This document shows positions 51,259 to 59,430 of a DNA stretch of 64,000 bases, piece after piece. The notes beneath the pieces were generated by a model. It did not search any database, was not told the origin of the DNA, and saw nothing but the letters and a program-made list of their open reading frames with translations. Each line of letters starts with the position of its first letter. Positions within the stretch are counted from its first letter, which is position 1. The position numbers and the translations under genes were made by a program. Origin of the DNA: JADGRF01 sp035274465 (GTDB lineage: Bacteria > Myxococcota_A > Polyangia > Polyangiales > JAFGIB01); contig DATEOF010000190.1 in the NCBI GenBank assembly GCA_035274465.1, positions 124,001 through 188,000 on the forward strand, in the 5' to 3' direction.

Positions 51259-52364
51259 ATGGCGGCTGAACTGTCGCAGGCGATGCGGGCGCAAGCCACG
51301 CCGTCCAAGGCCGCGACCGTGCAGGACTTCGGTGATCAGTGGACATCGGGCGAGCTGTATCGGCGCTACGGCGAGATCAAGAAGCTGAAGCCCAAGGCCA
51401 GCGCCGAGGACGACGCGAGTCGCCTGCGCGCTCACGTGTACCCGCACATCGGCACCGTGCCCGTCGGGGCAGTGACTGAGGTGATGATCGAGCAGTGCTT
51501 GGGCAAGGCCGCGCGCATCGCCGCAGAGAAGCGCGGCAAGCCATGGTCGGCCGCCACCAAAACGCAGGTCTACCAGGTGATGCACCGGCTCTTTGACCTC
51601 GCGATCAAGCCCGGGCGGCTACGCACCGACAACCCCGTGAGCGAGGATCTCCGGCCGTCGAAGGATGCACCGAAGCTCTACAGCTTCCTCTACCCAGTTG
51701 AGCTTGTGCAGCTGATCGGTTGCACCGAGATCCCGCTCGCGAGACGCGTGTACTATGTGGCGGCCGTCTACACGGGTCTCCGGCTCGGCTCGCTCAACCG
51801 ATGCACGTGGTTCGGGATCGACTTCGCAAACGGGACGATCATGAGCCTCATGAACAAGAACGGGGTGCCGCAGATCTTCGCTCAAGCCGACCCTGCGTTG
51901 CCCGGGCTCGCATCCGCGATGGTGGTGCTGGAGCGCTGGTATGCGCATGAGGGGCAGCCGGCCCACGACCAGCCCATCGTGAGCGACCTCGGATGCACGG
52001 AGACAAAGGAAGCGGCGACGCTGCGCCGCGATCTGAAGCTCGCGGGCATCACGCTGTCTCAGCTGTTCACGCGCTCCGAGCACATCGTGCCGCTGCGGTT
52101 TCATGACTTGCGAGCGCGACGTTCGTCACGTGGGCGCGGCGCGCCGGCAAGGACAGCGGCTGGATCTCGGATCGCACCGGGCACCTCACCCAGGAGATGA
52201 TGAACCGCTACAACCGTGGAGCGCGGTCACTCGCTGATCTTCAGCTCGTGCCGTTCCCCGACGTCAGCGACGCCCATCCCCGAGCTACGGAACGTCCGAG
52301 GGCTGCGGGTGCAAAAGTGAACCTGTCCCCCGCAGCTGTCCCCCGGAACGCTCTAGGCCGATGA
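51259..52364 (+). pseudogene. Tyrosine recombinase (integrase), frameshifted
   Basis: The first frame (51259-52200) has a SAM-like core-binding part (RLRAHVYPHIGTVPVGAVTE) and the catalytic domain with Arg in AAVYTGLRLGSLNRC and the HxxR box RFHDLRA. At ~52115 (CGAGCGCGACG) the frame breaks; in the next frame the missing C-terminus continues TFVTWARRAGKDSGWISDRTGHLTQEMMNRY, giving the Gly-His and catalytic Tyr. A 2-nt GC insertion at a GC repeat explains it. Upstream sequence (DGRALTDKEGDRALAKEMAAEL) also fits the integrase N-terminus in frame, so the original start is further upstream and decayed. Either a true mutation or a sequencing error. Confidence 0.75.
52323..52343 (-). repeat. Right paired boxes CTGTCCCC-N5-CTGTCCCC
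   Basis: Inverse of the left pair, same 13-bp period, 53-73 bp inside the right repeat. A further GGGGACAG lies at 52484-52491 in the tRNA leader, so the octamer is not confined to the island. Confidence 0.55.
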
Positions 52365-52395
52365 CCGTCGATCTGAAAACCTGAGTGAAATCATA

Positions 52396-52452
52396 GCGGA
52401 GGAGAAGGGATTCGAACCCCTGGAACCCTTGCGAGTTCAACGGATTTCAAGT
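52396..52452. repeat. Right copy of the island's 57-bp direct repeat, within tRNA-Ser(TGA)
   Basis: Forms the 3' half of the intact tRNA. One mismatch to the left copy. Strand exchange in or near the anticodon loop would restore the tRNA. Confidence 0.85.
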
Positions 52453-52483
52453 CCGCCGCCATCGACCGCTCGGCCACTCCTCC
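52397..52483 (-). tRNA. tRNA-Ser(TGA)
   Basis: Type II tRNA: acceptor GGAGGAG/CTCCTCC, long variable arm (TTGAACTCGCAAGGGTTCC), T-arm GGGGTTCGAATCCC and anticodon loop CTTGAAA giving TGA. CCA not encoded. Its 3' half is the attachment repeat of the island. Confidence 0.95.
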
Positions 52484-52499
52484 GGGGACAGCGCGCTTG

Positions 52500-52527
52500 A
52501 CAATACACAGGCGTAACCAGCCGTCAA
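52500..52527 (-). promoter_or_regulatory. Promoter of tRNA-Ser(TGA)
   Basis: TTGACG (52522-52527), 16-bp spacer, TATTGT (52500-52505), then 16 nt to the tRNA. The -35 flank TTTTGCGCGTTGACGG recurs at the left end of the island. Confidence 0.7.
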
Positions 52528-52542
52528 CGCGCAAAAACGCGT

Positions 52543-53517
52543 TCAGGCCGGCGCGCCTGCCACATGTGTGGCCGCGGCCGGCACGGGCGCGAGGCCGGCC
52601 TCGGCCAGCTCGGCGAGCACGCGGCGCGTGGCGCGGCGCTGCCAGATGAACGCCACCACCATCAGCACGTTGGCCAGCGAGAAACGTAGCCACAGGTACA
52701 CATCCTGCCGATCGAACATCGCGCAGATCGACATGCCGTAGCAGTGCGGCGCGAGCGACAACGCCGCCCACAGCTGCATGAGCCCCGCGTTGTTGCGGCG
52801 GTAGATCTCGATGCTCTTCTCGCTGACGGGGAAGTTCAAGTGCGCGCGCAGGCCCGCCGGGTTGGTCAGCGTGACCACGCGCATCTGATTTTCGAGCACG
52901 CCGACGTGCAGCAAGGTCGAGAACCGCGCATACCAGGGCGCGCCCTCGGCACGCAGGGCCAGCAGGCGCGCCTTCACGTCCTCGACGCGCTCTGCCACGC
53001 CGTTCCACGCCGGGTTGGTGTGCTGCATGTAGGCTTCTTTGTAGAAGTCGTAGAGGTAGATCTGGACGATCGAACCGAACAGCGCGATCGGCATCAGCGC
53101 GAGGTGCAGCGGTGAATGGAACTGCACCCAGACGTGATAGAAGCCTGCGAACACGGTCATCGCCGCGACCGCCGCGTCGGTCACGCCGTCGATCGCGCGC
53201 CCCACGTCGCTAAAGATGCGCTTGGCTCGCGCCAGGATGCCGTCGGCACCGTCCAGGATCGCGCTGCTCCAGAGCAGACAGCCGCCGGCAAACATCGTGG
53301 CGGGAGTGCCCACCACGAAGCAGACCGCGGCGGCGAAGCCAGCGAGCAACGACAGGAACGTGACCTGGTTGGGCGTGATCGGCGTGCGGTAGACCAGCGC
53401 CACGAACGCATAGGCCAGCGGCCGATGCACCCACAGGTTGACCGGGTCCTCGACCTCACGCGACTTCAGGACCGTCTCGAAGGGAGGCAGCCCGGGCTGA
53501 CCGTTCATGACGCGCAT
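52543..53517 (-). CDS. CDP-alcohol phosphatidyltransferase family membrane enzyme
   Basis: 324 residues. The diagnostic CDP-OH-P-transferase motif DGADGILARAKRIFSDVGRAIDGVTDA (Asp pairs, AR, G, two final Asp) sits at ~residue 90, with hydrophobic segments before and after (AFVALVYRTPITPNQVTFLSL, LLAGFAAAVCFVV, LALMPIALFGSIVQIYL, and two near the C-terminus). Such enzymes move a phosphoalcohol from CDP to another alcohol in phospholipid or inositol-lipid synthesis. An in-frame ATG three codons in (53508) is also possible. The C-terminal ~120 residues are longer than in PgsA-type enzymes. Confidence 0.85.
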   Translation of the reverse strand: MRVMNGQPGLPPFETVLKSREVEDPVNLWVHRPLAYAFVALVYRTPITPNQVTFLSLLAGFAAAVCFVVGTPATMFAGGCLLWSSAILDGADGILARAKRIFSDVGRAIDGVTDAAVAAMTVFAGFYHVWVQFHSPLHLALMPIALFGSIVQIYLYDFYKEAYMQHTNPAWNGVAERVEDVKARLLALRAEGAPWYARFSTLLHVGVLENQMRVVTLTNPAGLRAHLNFPVSEKSIEIYRRNNAGLMQLWAALSLAPHCYGMSICAMFDRQDVYLWLRFSLANVLMVVAFIWQRRATRRVLAELAEAGLAPVPAAATHVAGAPA

Positions 53518-53549
53518 TATTGCCGCCCGCGCTCGCGAGCGCCAATCTG

Positions 53550-55274
53550 CTAAAAAGCGCGCGTTTCCAGCTCGCGAAGCGTGTTGACCAGGATCGAGCC
53601 GGGCTGGCTGGCGCTGCGGCCGGCCGTGCAGTCGGAGTTACCGCCACAGAAGTGCCCGGACACCTTGGCCAGCGAGGCCGTCCAGACGGCGTCGCCCGGG
53701 AACACGCCGGCCAGCTGGCCGGAAGACCCCGCCGCTTCGACGTCGTCGAACCGATCGATCAAGGCGTTCGGCGCGGGCTCGCCGACGTTGAAGGCCTCCG
53801 GCCGCATGCTCACGTCGCCCTTGCAGCTGAAGGCTGCGCGCGCGCGGCACTCGCGGCCGTTCTGCCACAATCCGTGCTTCTGGCGTTCGACGTAGATCAG
53901 CGGCGTGCCGTCCTCGGCGAAGTCTTGCGGGTAAAACGCGTAGCTCGAGCGGCACGTCAGGCACGGATGGCCCTTGGCGGCAGATGCCACCCAGCGCAGC
54001 GCCCCATCCTGCTCGATGCGGTACAGCATGCCGAAGGCCTCGGCGTCGCCCGGGTGATCGAACATGCCGAGGTGGCCGTAGTCGCGGCTGAACGCGACCA
54101 CGCTCGCGAATAGCACGTACTCGCGACCGGAGCGCGACAGCGGAGTGACCGAGGTCAGCACGCGCACGCGGTCGGTGGGGCTCGCGAACAAGCCATCCTC
54201 GCGATCCAGCAGCAGGCGCGGGCGCAGCTGTTGAATCGCCACGTTTTCCCAGAGGTCGTTCAAGCCATCGCGATCCGCGTCCTTGCAGAAGGGCCCGCGA
54301 CAGTCGCGCATGTTGCGTGGGAAGTGCTCGGCGGGCAGCTGGAAGCGCCCCGCCTCGGTCAGGCCGAGCTTGCGTGGCAGCTCGTACTCCAGCCGGAACC
54401 AGTCTCCGTTCAGGGCGCGCCGCGCCTCGCCCTTGCCCGCGATCGCGCGCACACGGTAGCGGTTGGTGCCCGGCTTGAAGAAGCCCAGGTCGAAGCTCAA
54501 ACGCGCGATATCCGTATGCGGCGACTCGATGCCGACACCCGGTTCGGGGCGGAAATTGCGTACCAGAGGACGCTCGCTGTCCGAGCCCGCGCTGCGATCA
54601 TCGATCACCAGATACGCGTCGCGCAGCCGGTAGCCGGCGGGCAGCGACAGGTCGGCGCGATAGTCGCGCAACAGCGGCACGGGGTACGGCGGCGCGACGC
54701 ACAGCCCCGCCTCGCAGCTGTAAGCGGCAGAACAGCTCGCCGCCGCTGGCTGCTGCGGGCAACAGGCTTCCCCCAACCCGCCGCAGGCCGCCACGAACAT
54801 CCGCGCCAGGGCCGGCTCCTTGGCGGCACAGGCTTCGAAGACTTCACGCTCGGAGAGGCCGCGCTCGTGCTTCTGACGCGCACAGCTCTCGGCGTCGGCC
54901 GCGAACGTGCGCAACACGCGCTCGCCGTGCGCTACGCGTACCTGCGCCTCGATGCGACCGCTGCGCGGATGCGCGATCCAGAAGTCGGGCGCCTGCGGCA
55001 GCACCACGTTCGCGGAGTAGCGGAAGTAGGGGCTTCCGCCGCCGCTGATCAGCGGATCAGCGCTGCGCGTGCGCGCCGTGCCGAAGCGCACCCAAACTCC
55101 CGTCTTCTGGTTCTTGGCTTGAAGCTCGAGATCGACGTCCGGCGCTTCGAATACGCCCGCGAACGTCACCGGATCGGTCTTCTGAGCCAGCTCGCTCATC
55201 GCGCGAGGCGATGAAACGCAGCCAGCCAACCCGAACAACAACATGCACGCCACAATGGCGCGGCACTTCGACAC
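53550..55274 (-). CDS. Large lipoprotein, unknown function
   Basis: 574 residues. Lipoprotein signal IVACMLLFGLAGCVSS with Cys19. Middle part has Cys-rich CPQQPAAASCSAAYSCEAGLC and a beta-sandwich-like region; an EF-hand-like calcium loop DADRDGLNDLWE lies near residue 350. The C-terminus (GREYVLFASVVAFSRDYGHLGMFDH, HPCLTCRSSYAFYPQ) resembles secreted enzymes but no catalytic family was recognised. GTG start 55274. No operon partner. Confidence 0.75.
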   Translation of the reverse strand: MSKCRAIVACMLLFGLAGCVSSPRAMSELAQKTDPVTFAGVFEAPDVDLELQAKNQKTGVWVRFGTARTRSADPLISGGGSPYFRYSANVVLPQAPDFWIAHPRSGRIEAQVRVAHGERVLRTFAADAESCARQKHERGLSEREVFEACAAKEPALARMFVAACGGLGEACCPQQPAAASCSAAYSCEAGLCVAPPYPVPLLRDYRADLSLPAGYRLRDAYLVIDDRSAGSDSERPLVRNFRPEPGVGIESPHTDIARLSFDLGFFKPGTNRYRVRAIAGKGEARRALNGDWFRLEYELPRKLGLTEAGRFQLPAEHFPRNMRDCRGPFCKDADRDGLNDLWENVAIQQLRPRLLLDREDGLFASPTDRVRVLTSVTPLSRSGREYVLFASVVAFSRDYGHLGMFDHPGDAEAFGMLYRIEQDGALRWVASAAKGHPCLTCRSSYAFYPQDFAEDGTPLIYVERQKHGLWQNGRECRARAAFSCKGDVSMRPEAFNVGEPAPNALIDRFDDVEAAGSSGQLAGVFPGDAVWTASLAKVSGHFCGGNSDCTAGRSASQPGSILVNTLRELETRAF

Positions 55275-55820
55275 CCGCGATCCTCCATCACCGACCAGCC
55301 GGCCGGCCTAAGTTCAGCATGTTACGGCGCAATCGGCTCAGCAACGTGGCTCGCGCAAATTACGTTCAGTCATTGCAGCCAATGGCGTCCGCCGCGCACA
55401 GCTGCATCCCCAAACTGCGACTGGCCGCCGCGGCGCACAATCTGCGTGGGGCGGCAGACATTTCCACCTCCGCCGCCGTAAGCAGCACGGTTCCTGGGAT
55501 TCCCGCGTTTTCCAGGGGTTTTGGCCGGTTCCGGGGCCCTAGATCGCGCGGCGTCGGATCCGCGGCAAAACGGGCGCGATCGCGACATACCGCGTCGGGG
55601 CGATCGCAAGGGGAGGCCGAAATCCGCCATTGCGTACGTGCAGACATCGTCCCTGCTCGTCAACCGGCGAAGTTCGTTGCAGAAACAGGCGGAAGCGTTC
55701 TACGGTTTTGCCGCCGTCGCCCCAGACGGGCCCGTTACGACCGGAAGGCTCGCGCCTCAGGGCGCGACCCTTCCGGATGACTATCAGTCGCCGGCGCTTC
55801 GCGGCGGCTCCCGGTACGCG
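55275..55820. other. Gene-free stretch, 546 bp
   Basis: Lies between the divergent lipoprotein and FkbM-like genes. The plus frame upstream of 55821 is open for 100 codons but reads low-complexity. GC-rich, with no clear promoter or hairpin array recognised. Confidence 0.4.
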
Positions 55821-56507
55821 ATGCACTGGATGGACATGCTAGCCCCCTCGCTCGAAGGTTTGCGGCGCCGCCTGCGCGGCGAAGCACTCTTCGAGCAGCA
55901 GATCGCCTTGCCGAAGTTGCAGCTGGGCAATGATCAACGGCAATTCGCCATCGTTCCCGATCTGCTGTTGCGCAGCTCGATCGTGTATTCGTTCGGCTGC
56001 GAGGACGACGCGGGCTTCGACCTCGAGTTGATCGGCCGCTTCGGCTGCAGCGTGCACGTCTTCGAGCCGCGGCCGAAGACGCTGGCGCGGCTGCGAGAAC
56101 AGACCACTCCACCGCAGCTGAACCTGCACCCATTCGGCCTGTCCGATCGGGACGGCGTGATGAACTTCGCGCCGCTCGAGAGCAGCGGGTCCAATCACGG
56201 CCGCCGCGGCAACGGACACCTCAGCAGCGAGTACCAGGTGCGACGGCTGAGCACGTTGATGCGCCAGCTCGGTCACATGCACATCGACGTGTTGAAGCTC
56301 GACAGCGCCGGCGCGGAGTACGTCGCCGTCCACGCGCTGGTGACCTCGAGCGTGCGGCCGACGCAGCTCATCCTGCAGTTCCAGCACGAATCGCGCGAGT
56401 TCTCGGCGCAGCGCTGCACGCGCGCACTCAGCCAGTTGAATGAGATCGGCTATCGGATCTTCGATTGCCCCCAGGGCACGCGCCAGTTCTCGCTGGCGCT
56501 GGTCTGA
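55821..56507 (+). CDS. FkbM-like SAM methyltransferase
   Basis: 228 residues from ATG 55821; two further ATGs follow within five codons. SIVYSFGCEDDAGFDLELI replaces the classical glycine-rich loop, then VHVFEPRPKTLARL, HPFGLSDRDGVMNF, VRRLSTLMRQLGHMHIDVLKLDSAGAEYVAV and LILQFQHESREF follow the order of FkbM-type methyltransferases, often acting on sugars or polyketides. The substrate is unknown. The sulfatase-like gene follows 23 bp after, probably in one operon. Confidence 0.8.
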   Translation: MHWMDMLAPSLEGLRRRLRGEALFEQQIALPKLQLGNDQRQFAIVPDLLLRSSIVYSFGCEDDAGFDLELIGRFGCSVHVFEPRPKTLARLREQTTPPQLNLHPFGLSDRDGVMNFAPLESSGSNHGRRGNGHLSSEYQVRRLSTLMRQLGHMHIDVLKLDSAGAEYVAVHALVTSSVRPTQLILQFQHESREFSAQRCTRALSQLNEIGYRIFDCPQGTRQFSLALV

Positions 56508-56530
56508 CCGCCACGGGTAGTCAGGGCCTC

Positions 56531-58609
56531 GTGCTCGCCCGCTGCATGCGCTTCGCGCTCTACGCCGGCAGCGCCTGGCTGGCCACGCTGCTCGGCGAGC
56601 TGGTGCACGTAGGCTCGATCTCCCGTACTCCGGCGCGGCTCGGTTACTTGAGCCTGCTCGCGCTGACGTATTCCGCGCTGTGGCTGCCGGTGCTCGGCGG
56701 CTGGCACCTGCTGCGGCGCTGGCTGCTCGCGCGCACGCGTCGCGTGGAGACGCTGCAGTGCCTGCTGCTGGCAGCGGCACTCGTGGTGCCCAGCTTGCAG
56801 CGGGCACGCCTGTTGACGGGCGGCGGCGCGTTCATCGACTCGCCATACGAGCTACCGCTGCGCCTCGCCATCACCGCGGCGTGCGGCGCAGCGTACGTGT
56901 CTATCTGGCTGGTGCACCTCGTGCTGTGCCTGCCCGAAGGCGCCCTGCTCTTCGGTAGGCCGAGAGGCGCTGTGCGCGGAGACAGTTGGCTCTTGCCGGG
57001 TGCGCTCGCGGTCGTGGCCTTCGCCTGGGCAGTCAACACGCGCCTGCGCAACTACGACTTCCTGGTCTCGTTCGCGATGCCGGGCGCGTGGCTGTTCGCG
57101 GCGAGCTTGTGGGCGGGAGCGATGCGGCGCCTCGCGACGCCTCCGGCCTGGACGGCGCTGCACGTGGCGTTCGTGGTGGGCTTCGCCGCCTACGGCGTCG
57201 CCGATCCGAGCGCGGTGCGTCACGCGCAGGCCGAGCTGCTGCGTCGCGGCGGCCTGACGGCCATCTGCGAGGCAGCACGACACTTCGCGCCTCCGCCGGC
57301 CTACGCCAACCTGCCGCCTGCGCCTGCCTCGGCGCTGACCTGTCCGGCGGCCCCGCCGCTCGCCCCCTGGAGCGACCTCGGCATCGCCGACGAGCGGCGA
57401 CGCAACGTGATCCTGATCAGCATCGATGCCCTACGCAGGGACGCGCTCGGGCGCGAGGTCGCGGGCAAGCCGCTCACGCCGGCGCTCGACGCCTTCGCCG
57501 CGCGCAGCCTGAGCTTTTCGCGGGCCATCACGCCCTACCCGGCCACACTGTTCGCGCTCGGCGCCGTGTTGACCGGCCTGTACCCCAGCGAGCTGCTGCT
57601 CGCGCCCGACGATCTGCCCGACGTCCTGCAGCTGACAGCGGCAAGCTGGGATCGGCGCGTGGCCGTCTGGCCCGACGAAGTCTGGTTTCGCCGCGCGGCC
57701 CTTCCGCCGCTGCTCACGCGCAGCCTGACCCCGGAGCTGTGGGACGGTGCCGAGCGCCAGACGGCCCAGTTCGTGCTCCATCTGCGGCAGGCGCGCGCCG
57801 CGAAGCAACGCACGTTCGCGTGGATCCACTACTACGAACCCCACACGGTACTCGCTCGGAACGCCCGGCCAGCACTCGGGAGCACGCCGCGAGCGCGCTA
57901 CGACGCGCTGGTCGCCAGCGTCGACAACCAATTCGGCCTCCTCGTGCGCGAGCTCGAGCGGCTGGGTTACCTCGAAGACTCGCTGATCCTGGTCTTCGGC
58001 GATCACGGCGAAGCGCTGGGCGAGCTCGGGTACTACGGCCATCACCTGTACCTGAACCAGTTTCTCGCGGACGTGCCGCTGCTCTTGCACGTGCCGGGGG
58101 TTGCGGCAGGTCGCAGCGAGCGGCTGGCCAGCCTGATCGACATCGCGCCCACGCTGCTGGACTGGACGCGTACGGCTGCGCCGCTCGCCAGCGACGCGCG
58201 CAGCCTGTTCCAGGTGGCACGCAGCTCGGACGAGCGTTACGGCCTGAGCGAGGCCATTCCCGTGCGAGGGCGCCTGCTGTACGAGCTCGTGCGCGAACCC
58301 ATCAGCACGCTGGCAACCCTCGAGGAGCGGCTGTCGCTGGTACGCAGCGGCAACGCCGGCTACCAGCCCAAGGTCGCGCTCGCGAGCGCGCACCAACGCT
58401 TGATCGTGAACCGCGTGACGGGCGACCAGGAGTTCTACCGGCGCGACAGCGACCCGACCGAGCGCGACGACCTCTCGCAACGCGAGCTGCCCGAGCACGC
58501 GCGCATGCGCTCGGCCCTGACCGCGGCCATGCAGCGCATGTCGGCCCGCATTTTTTGCAGGGTCTTGGGGCGTACAGCGGCGCAAGCGCCGAACAGTCTG
58601 AAACGTTGA
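56531..58609 (+). CDS. Membrane-bound sulfatase/alkaline-phosphatase-superfamily enzyme
   Basis: 692 residues from GTG 56531. The N-terminal ~250 residues hold about six transmembrane segments (LGYLSLLALTYSALWLPVLGG, LLLAAALVVPSL, AYVSIWLVHLVLCLP, LLPGALAVVAFAWAV and others). The C-terminal ectodomain is sulfatase-like: NVILISIDALRRDALG (metal Asp), ITPYPATLFALGAVLTGLYPSE around the expected nucleophile, and LILVFGDHGEALGELGYYGHHLYL (metal Asp-His pair). Ala-Thr stands where sulfatases have Cys/Ser, so it may be a phosphotransferase of the LTA-synthase/EptA kind. It is likely involved in envelope polymer modification. Confidence 0.8.
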   Translation: MLARCMRFALYAGSAWLATLLGELVHVGSISRTPARLGYLSLLALTYSALWLPVLGGWHLLRRWLLARTRRVETLQCLLLAAALVVPSLQRARLLTGGGAFIDSPYELPLRLAITAACGAAYVSIWLVHLVLCLPEGALLFGRPRGAVRGDSWLLPGALAVVAFAWAVNTRLRNYDFLVSFAMPGAWLFAASLWAGAMRRLATPPAWTALHVAFVVGFAAYGVADPSAVRHAQAELLRRGGLTAICEAARHFAPPPAYANLPPAPASALTCPAAPPLAPWSDLGIADERRRNVILISIDALRRDALGREVAGKPLTPALDAFAARSLSFSRAITPYPATLFALGAVLTGLYPSELLLAPDDLPDVLQLTAASWDRRVAVWPDEVWFRRAALPPLLTRSLTPELWDGAERQTAQFVLHLRQARAAKQRTFAWIHYYEPHTVLARNARPALGSTPRARYDALVASVDNQFGLLVRELERLGYLEDSLILVFGDHGEALGELGYYGHHLYLNQFLADVPLLLHVPGVAAGRSERLASLIDIAPTLLDWTRTAAPLASDARSLFQVARSSDERYGLSEAIPVRGRLLYELVREPISTLATLEERLSLVRSGNAGYQPKVALASAHQRLIVNRVTGDQEFYRRDSDPTERDDLSQRELPEHARMRSALTAAMQRMSARIFCRVLGRTAAQAPNSLKR

Positions 58610-58706
58610 TGGATGCGTGGTTTAGCGGGGTTCTGGGCGCCCGCGGGCCGACGAGGCGTAGTCGAACCTAGCCGGGCCGCGCGTGGCGTGTTAAGCCCCG
58701 CCGGTC

Positions 58707-59363
58707 ATGAGCGCCAGTGACAGCCTGGTCATCCACGAGATCTACCGTTCGATCCAGGGCGAAACCAGCTTCGCCGGGCGGCCGTGTACGCTCGTACGCT
58801 TGACCGGCTGCAACCTGCGCTGCCGCTGGTGCGACACGCCGGATGCATTTCACGGCGGCACGCGCTTGACGCGCGCGGAGGTGATCGAGCGCGCGCTGGC
58901 CCTCGAGACCGAGCTGATCCTCGTCACGGGCGGCGAGCCGCTGCTGCAGCCGGGCACCCTGCCCCTGCTACGCGAGCTGTGTGACACGCAGCGGACGGTG
59001 CTGCTCGAGACCAGCGGTGAGCGCGACATCGGCGGCGTCGACCCGCGCGTGCATCGCATCGTCGACCTCAAGGCACCGGGTAGCGGCGAGCACGCGCGCA
59101 ATCGCTGGGAGAACCTGCAGCTGCTCGGCCCGCGCGATCAGCTCAAGCTGGTGCTCGCGGACCGCGCGGATTACCTCTGGGCGCGCGAGCTGATCGCGCG
59201 CGAAGCGCTGACCGGCCGGGTGCAGGAAGTCCTGTTGAGCCCGGTGCACGGCGAGCTCGACCCGCGCGAGCTCGTGGCCTGGACGCTGGAAGATCAGCTA
59301 CAAGTGCGCGTGCAGCTTCAACTCCACAAGTACATCTGGGGCAAGCACGCGACCGGCGTGTAG
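58707..59363 (+). CDS. queE: 7-carboxy-7-deazaguanine synthase
   Basis: 218 residues. The radical SAM cluster motif is CNLRCRWCD (Cx3Cx2C) near residue 33, preceded by IYRSIQGETSFAGRPC, the QueE signature. GGEPLLQPGTLPLLREL, DLKAPGSGEHARNRW and LLSPVHGELDPRELVAW complete the fold. It converts 6-carboxytetrahydropterin to CDG in queuosine and 7-deazaguanine DNA modification pathways. No other queuosine gene is nearby. Start ATG 58707. Confidence 0.93.
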   Translation: MSASDSLVIHEIYRSIQGETSFAGRPCTLVRLTGCNLRCRWCDTPDAFHGGTRLTRAEVIERALALETELILVTGGEPLLQPGTLPLLRELCDTQRTVLLETSGERDIGGVDPRVHRIVDLKAPGSGEHARNRWENLQLLGPRDQLKLVLADRADYLWARELIAREALTGRVQEVLLSPVHGELDPRELVAWTLEDQLQVRVQLQLHKYIWGKHATGV

Positions 59364-59430
59364 GGGTTGCCCCTGAATATTCGACCGAGCAGTCTGCGTG
59401 CTAGTGTTGTGTCATCCGAACGGGTGAAGA

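Larger units (their letters stand above)
44765..52452. mobile_element. tRNA-Ser(TGA)-integrated genomic island, ~7.6 kb
   Basis: Defined by the 57-bp direct repeats at both ends, an intact tRNA-Ser(TGA) at the right junction and a tyrosine recombinase gene next to it. Paired GGGGACAG boxes in opposite orientation lie just inside each end. Cargo: HNH/membrane protein, a small coiled-coil ORF, a frameshifted ORF, a Cys-rich lipoprotein, a small lipoprotein, an M15-type peptidase and another lipoprotein. The integrase frame is broken, so the island is probably fixed unless helped. Confidence 0.8.

Noticed and set aside
56986..58671. 561-codon plus frame inside the sulfatase-like gene
   Set aside because: Arg-rich out-of-frame shadow in high-GC DNA; the other frame has transmembrane segments and catalytic motifs.
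58610..58706. preQ1 riboswitch upstream of queE
   Set aside because: Only ~97 bp are available and no preQ1 aptamer pattern could be made out.
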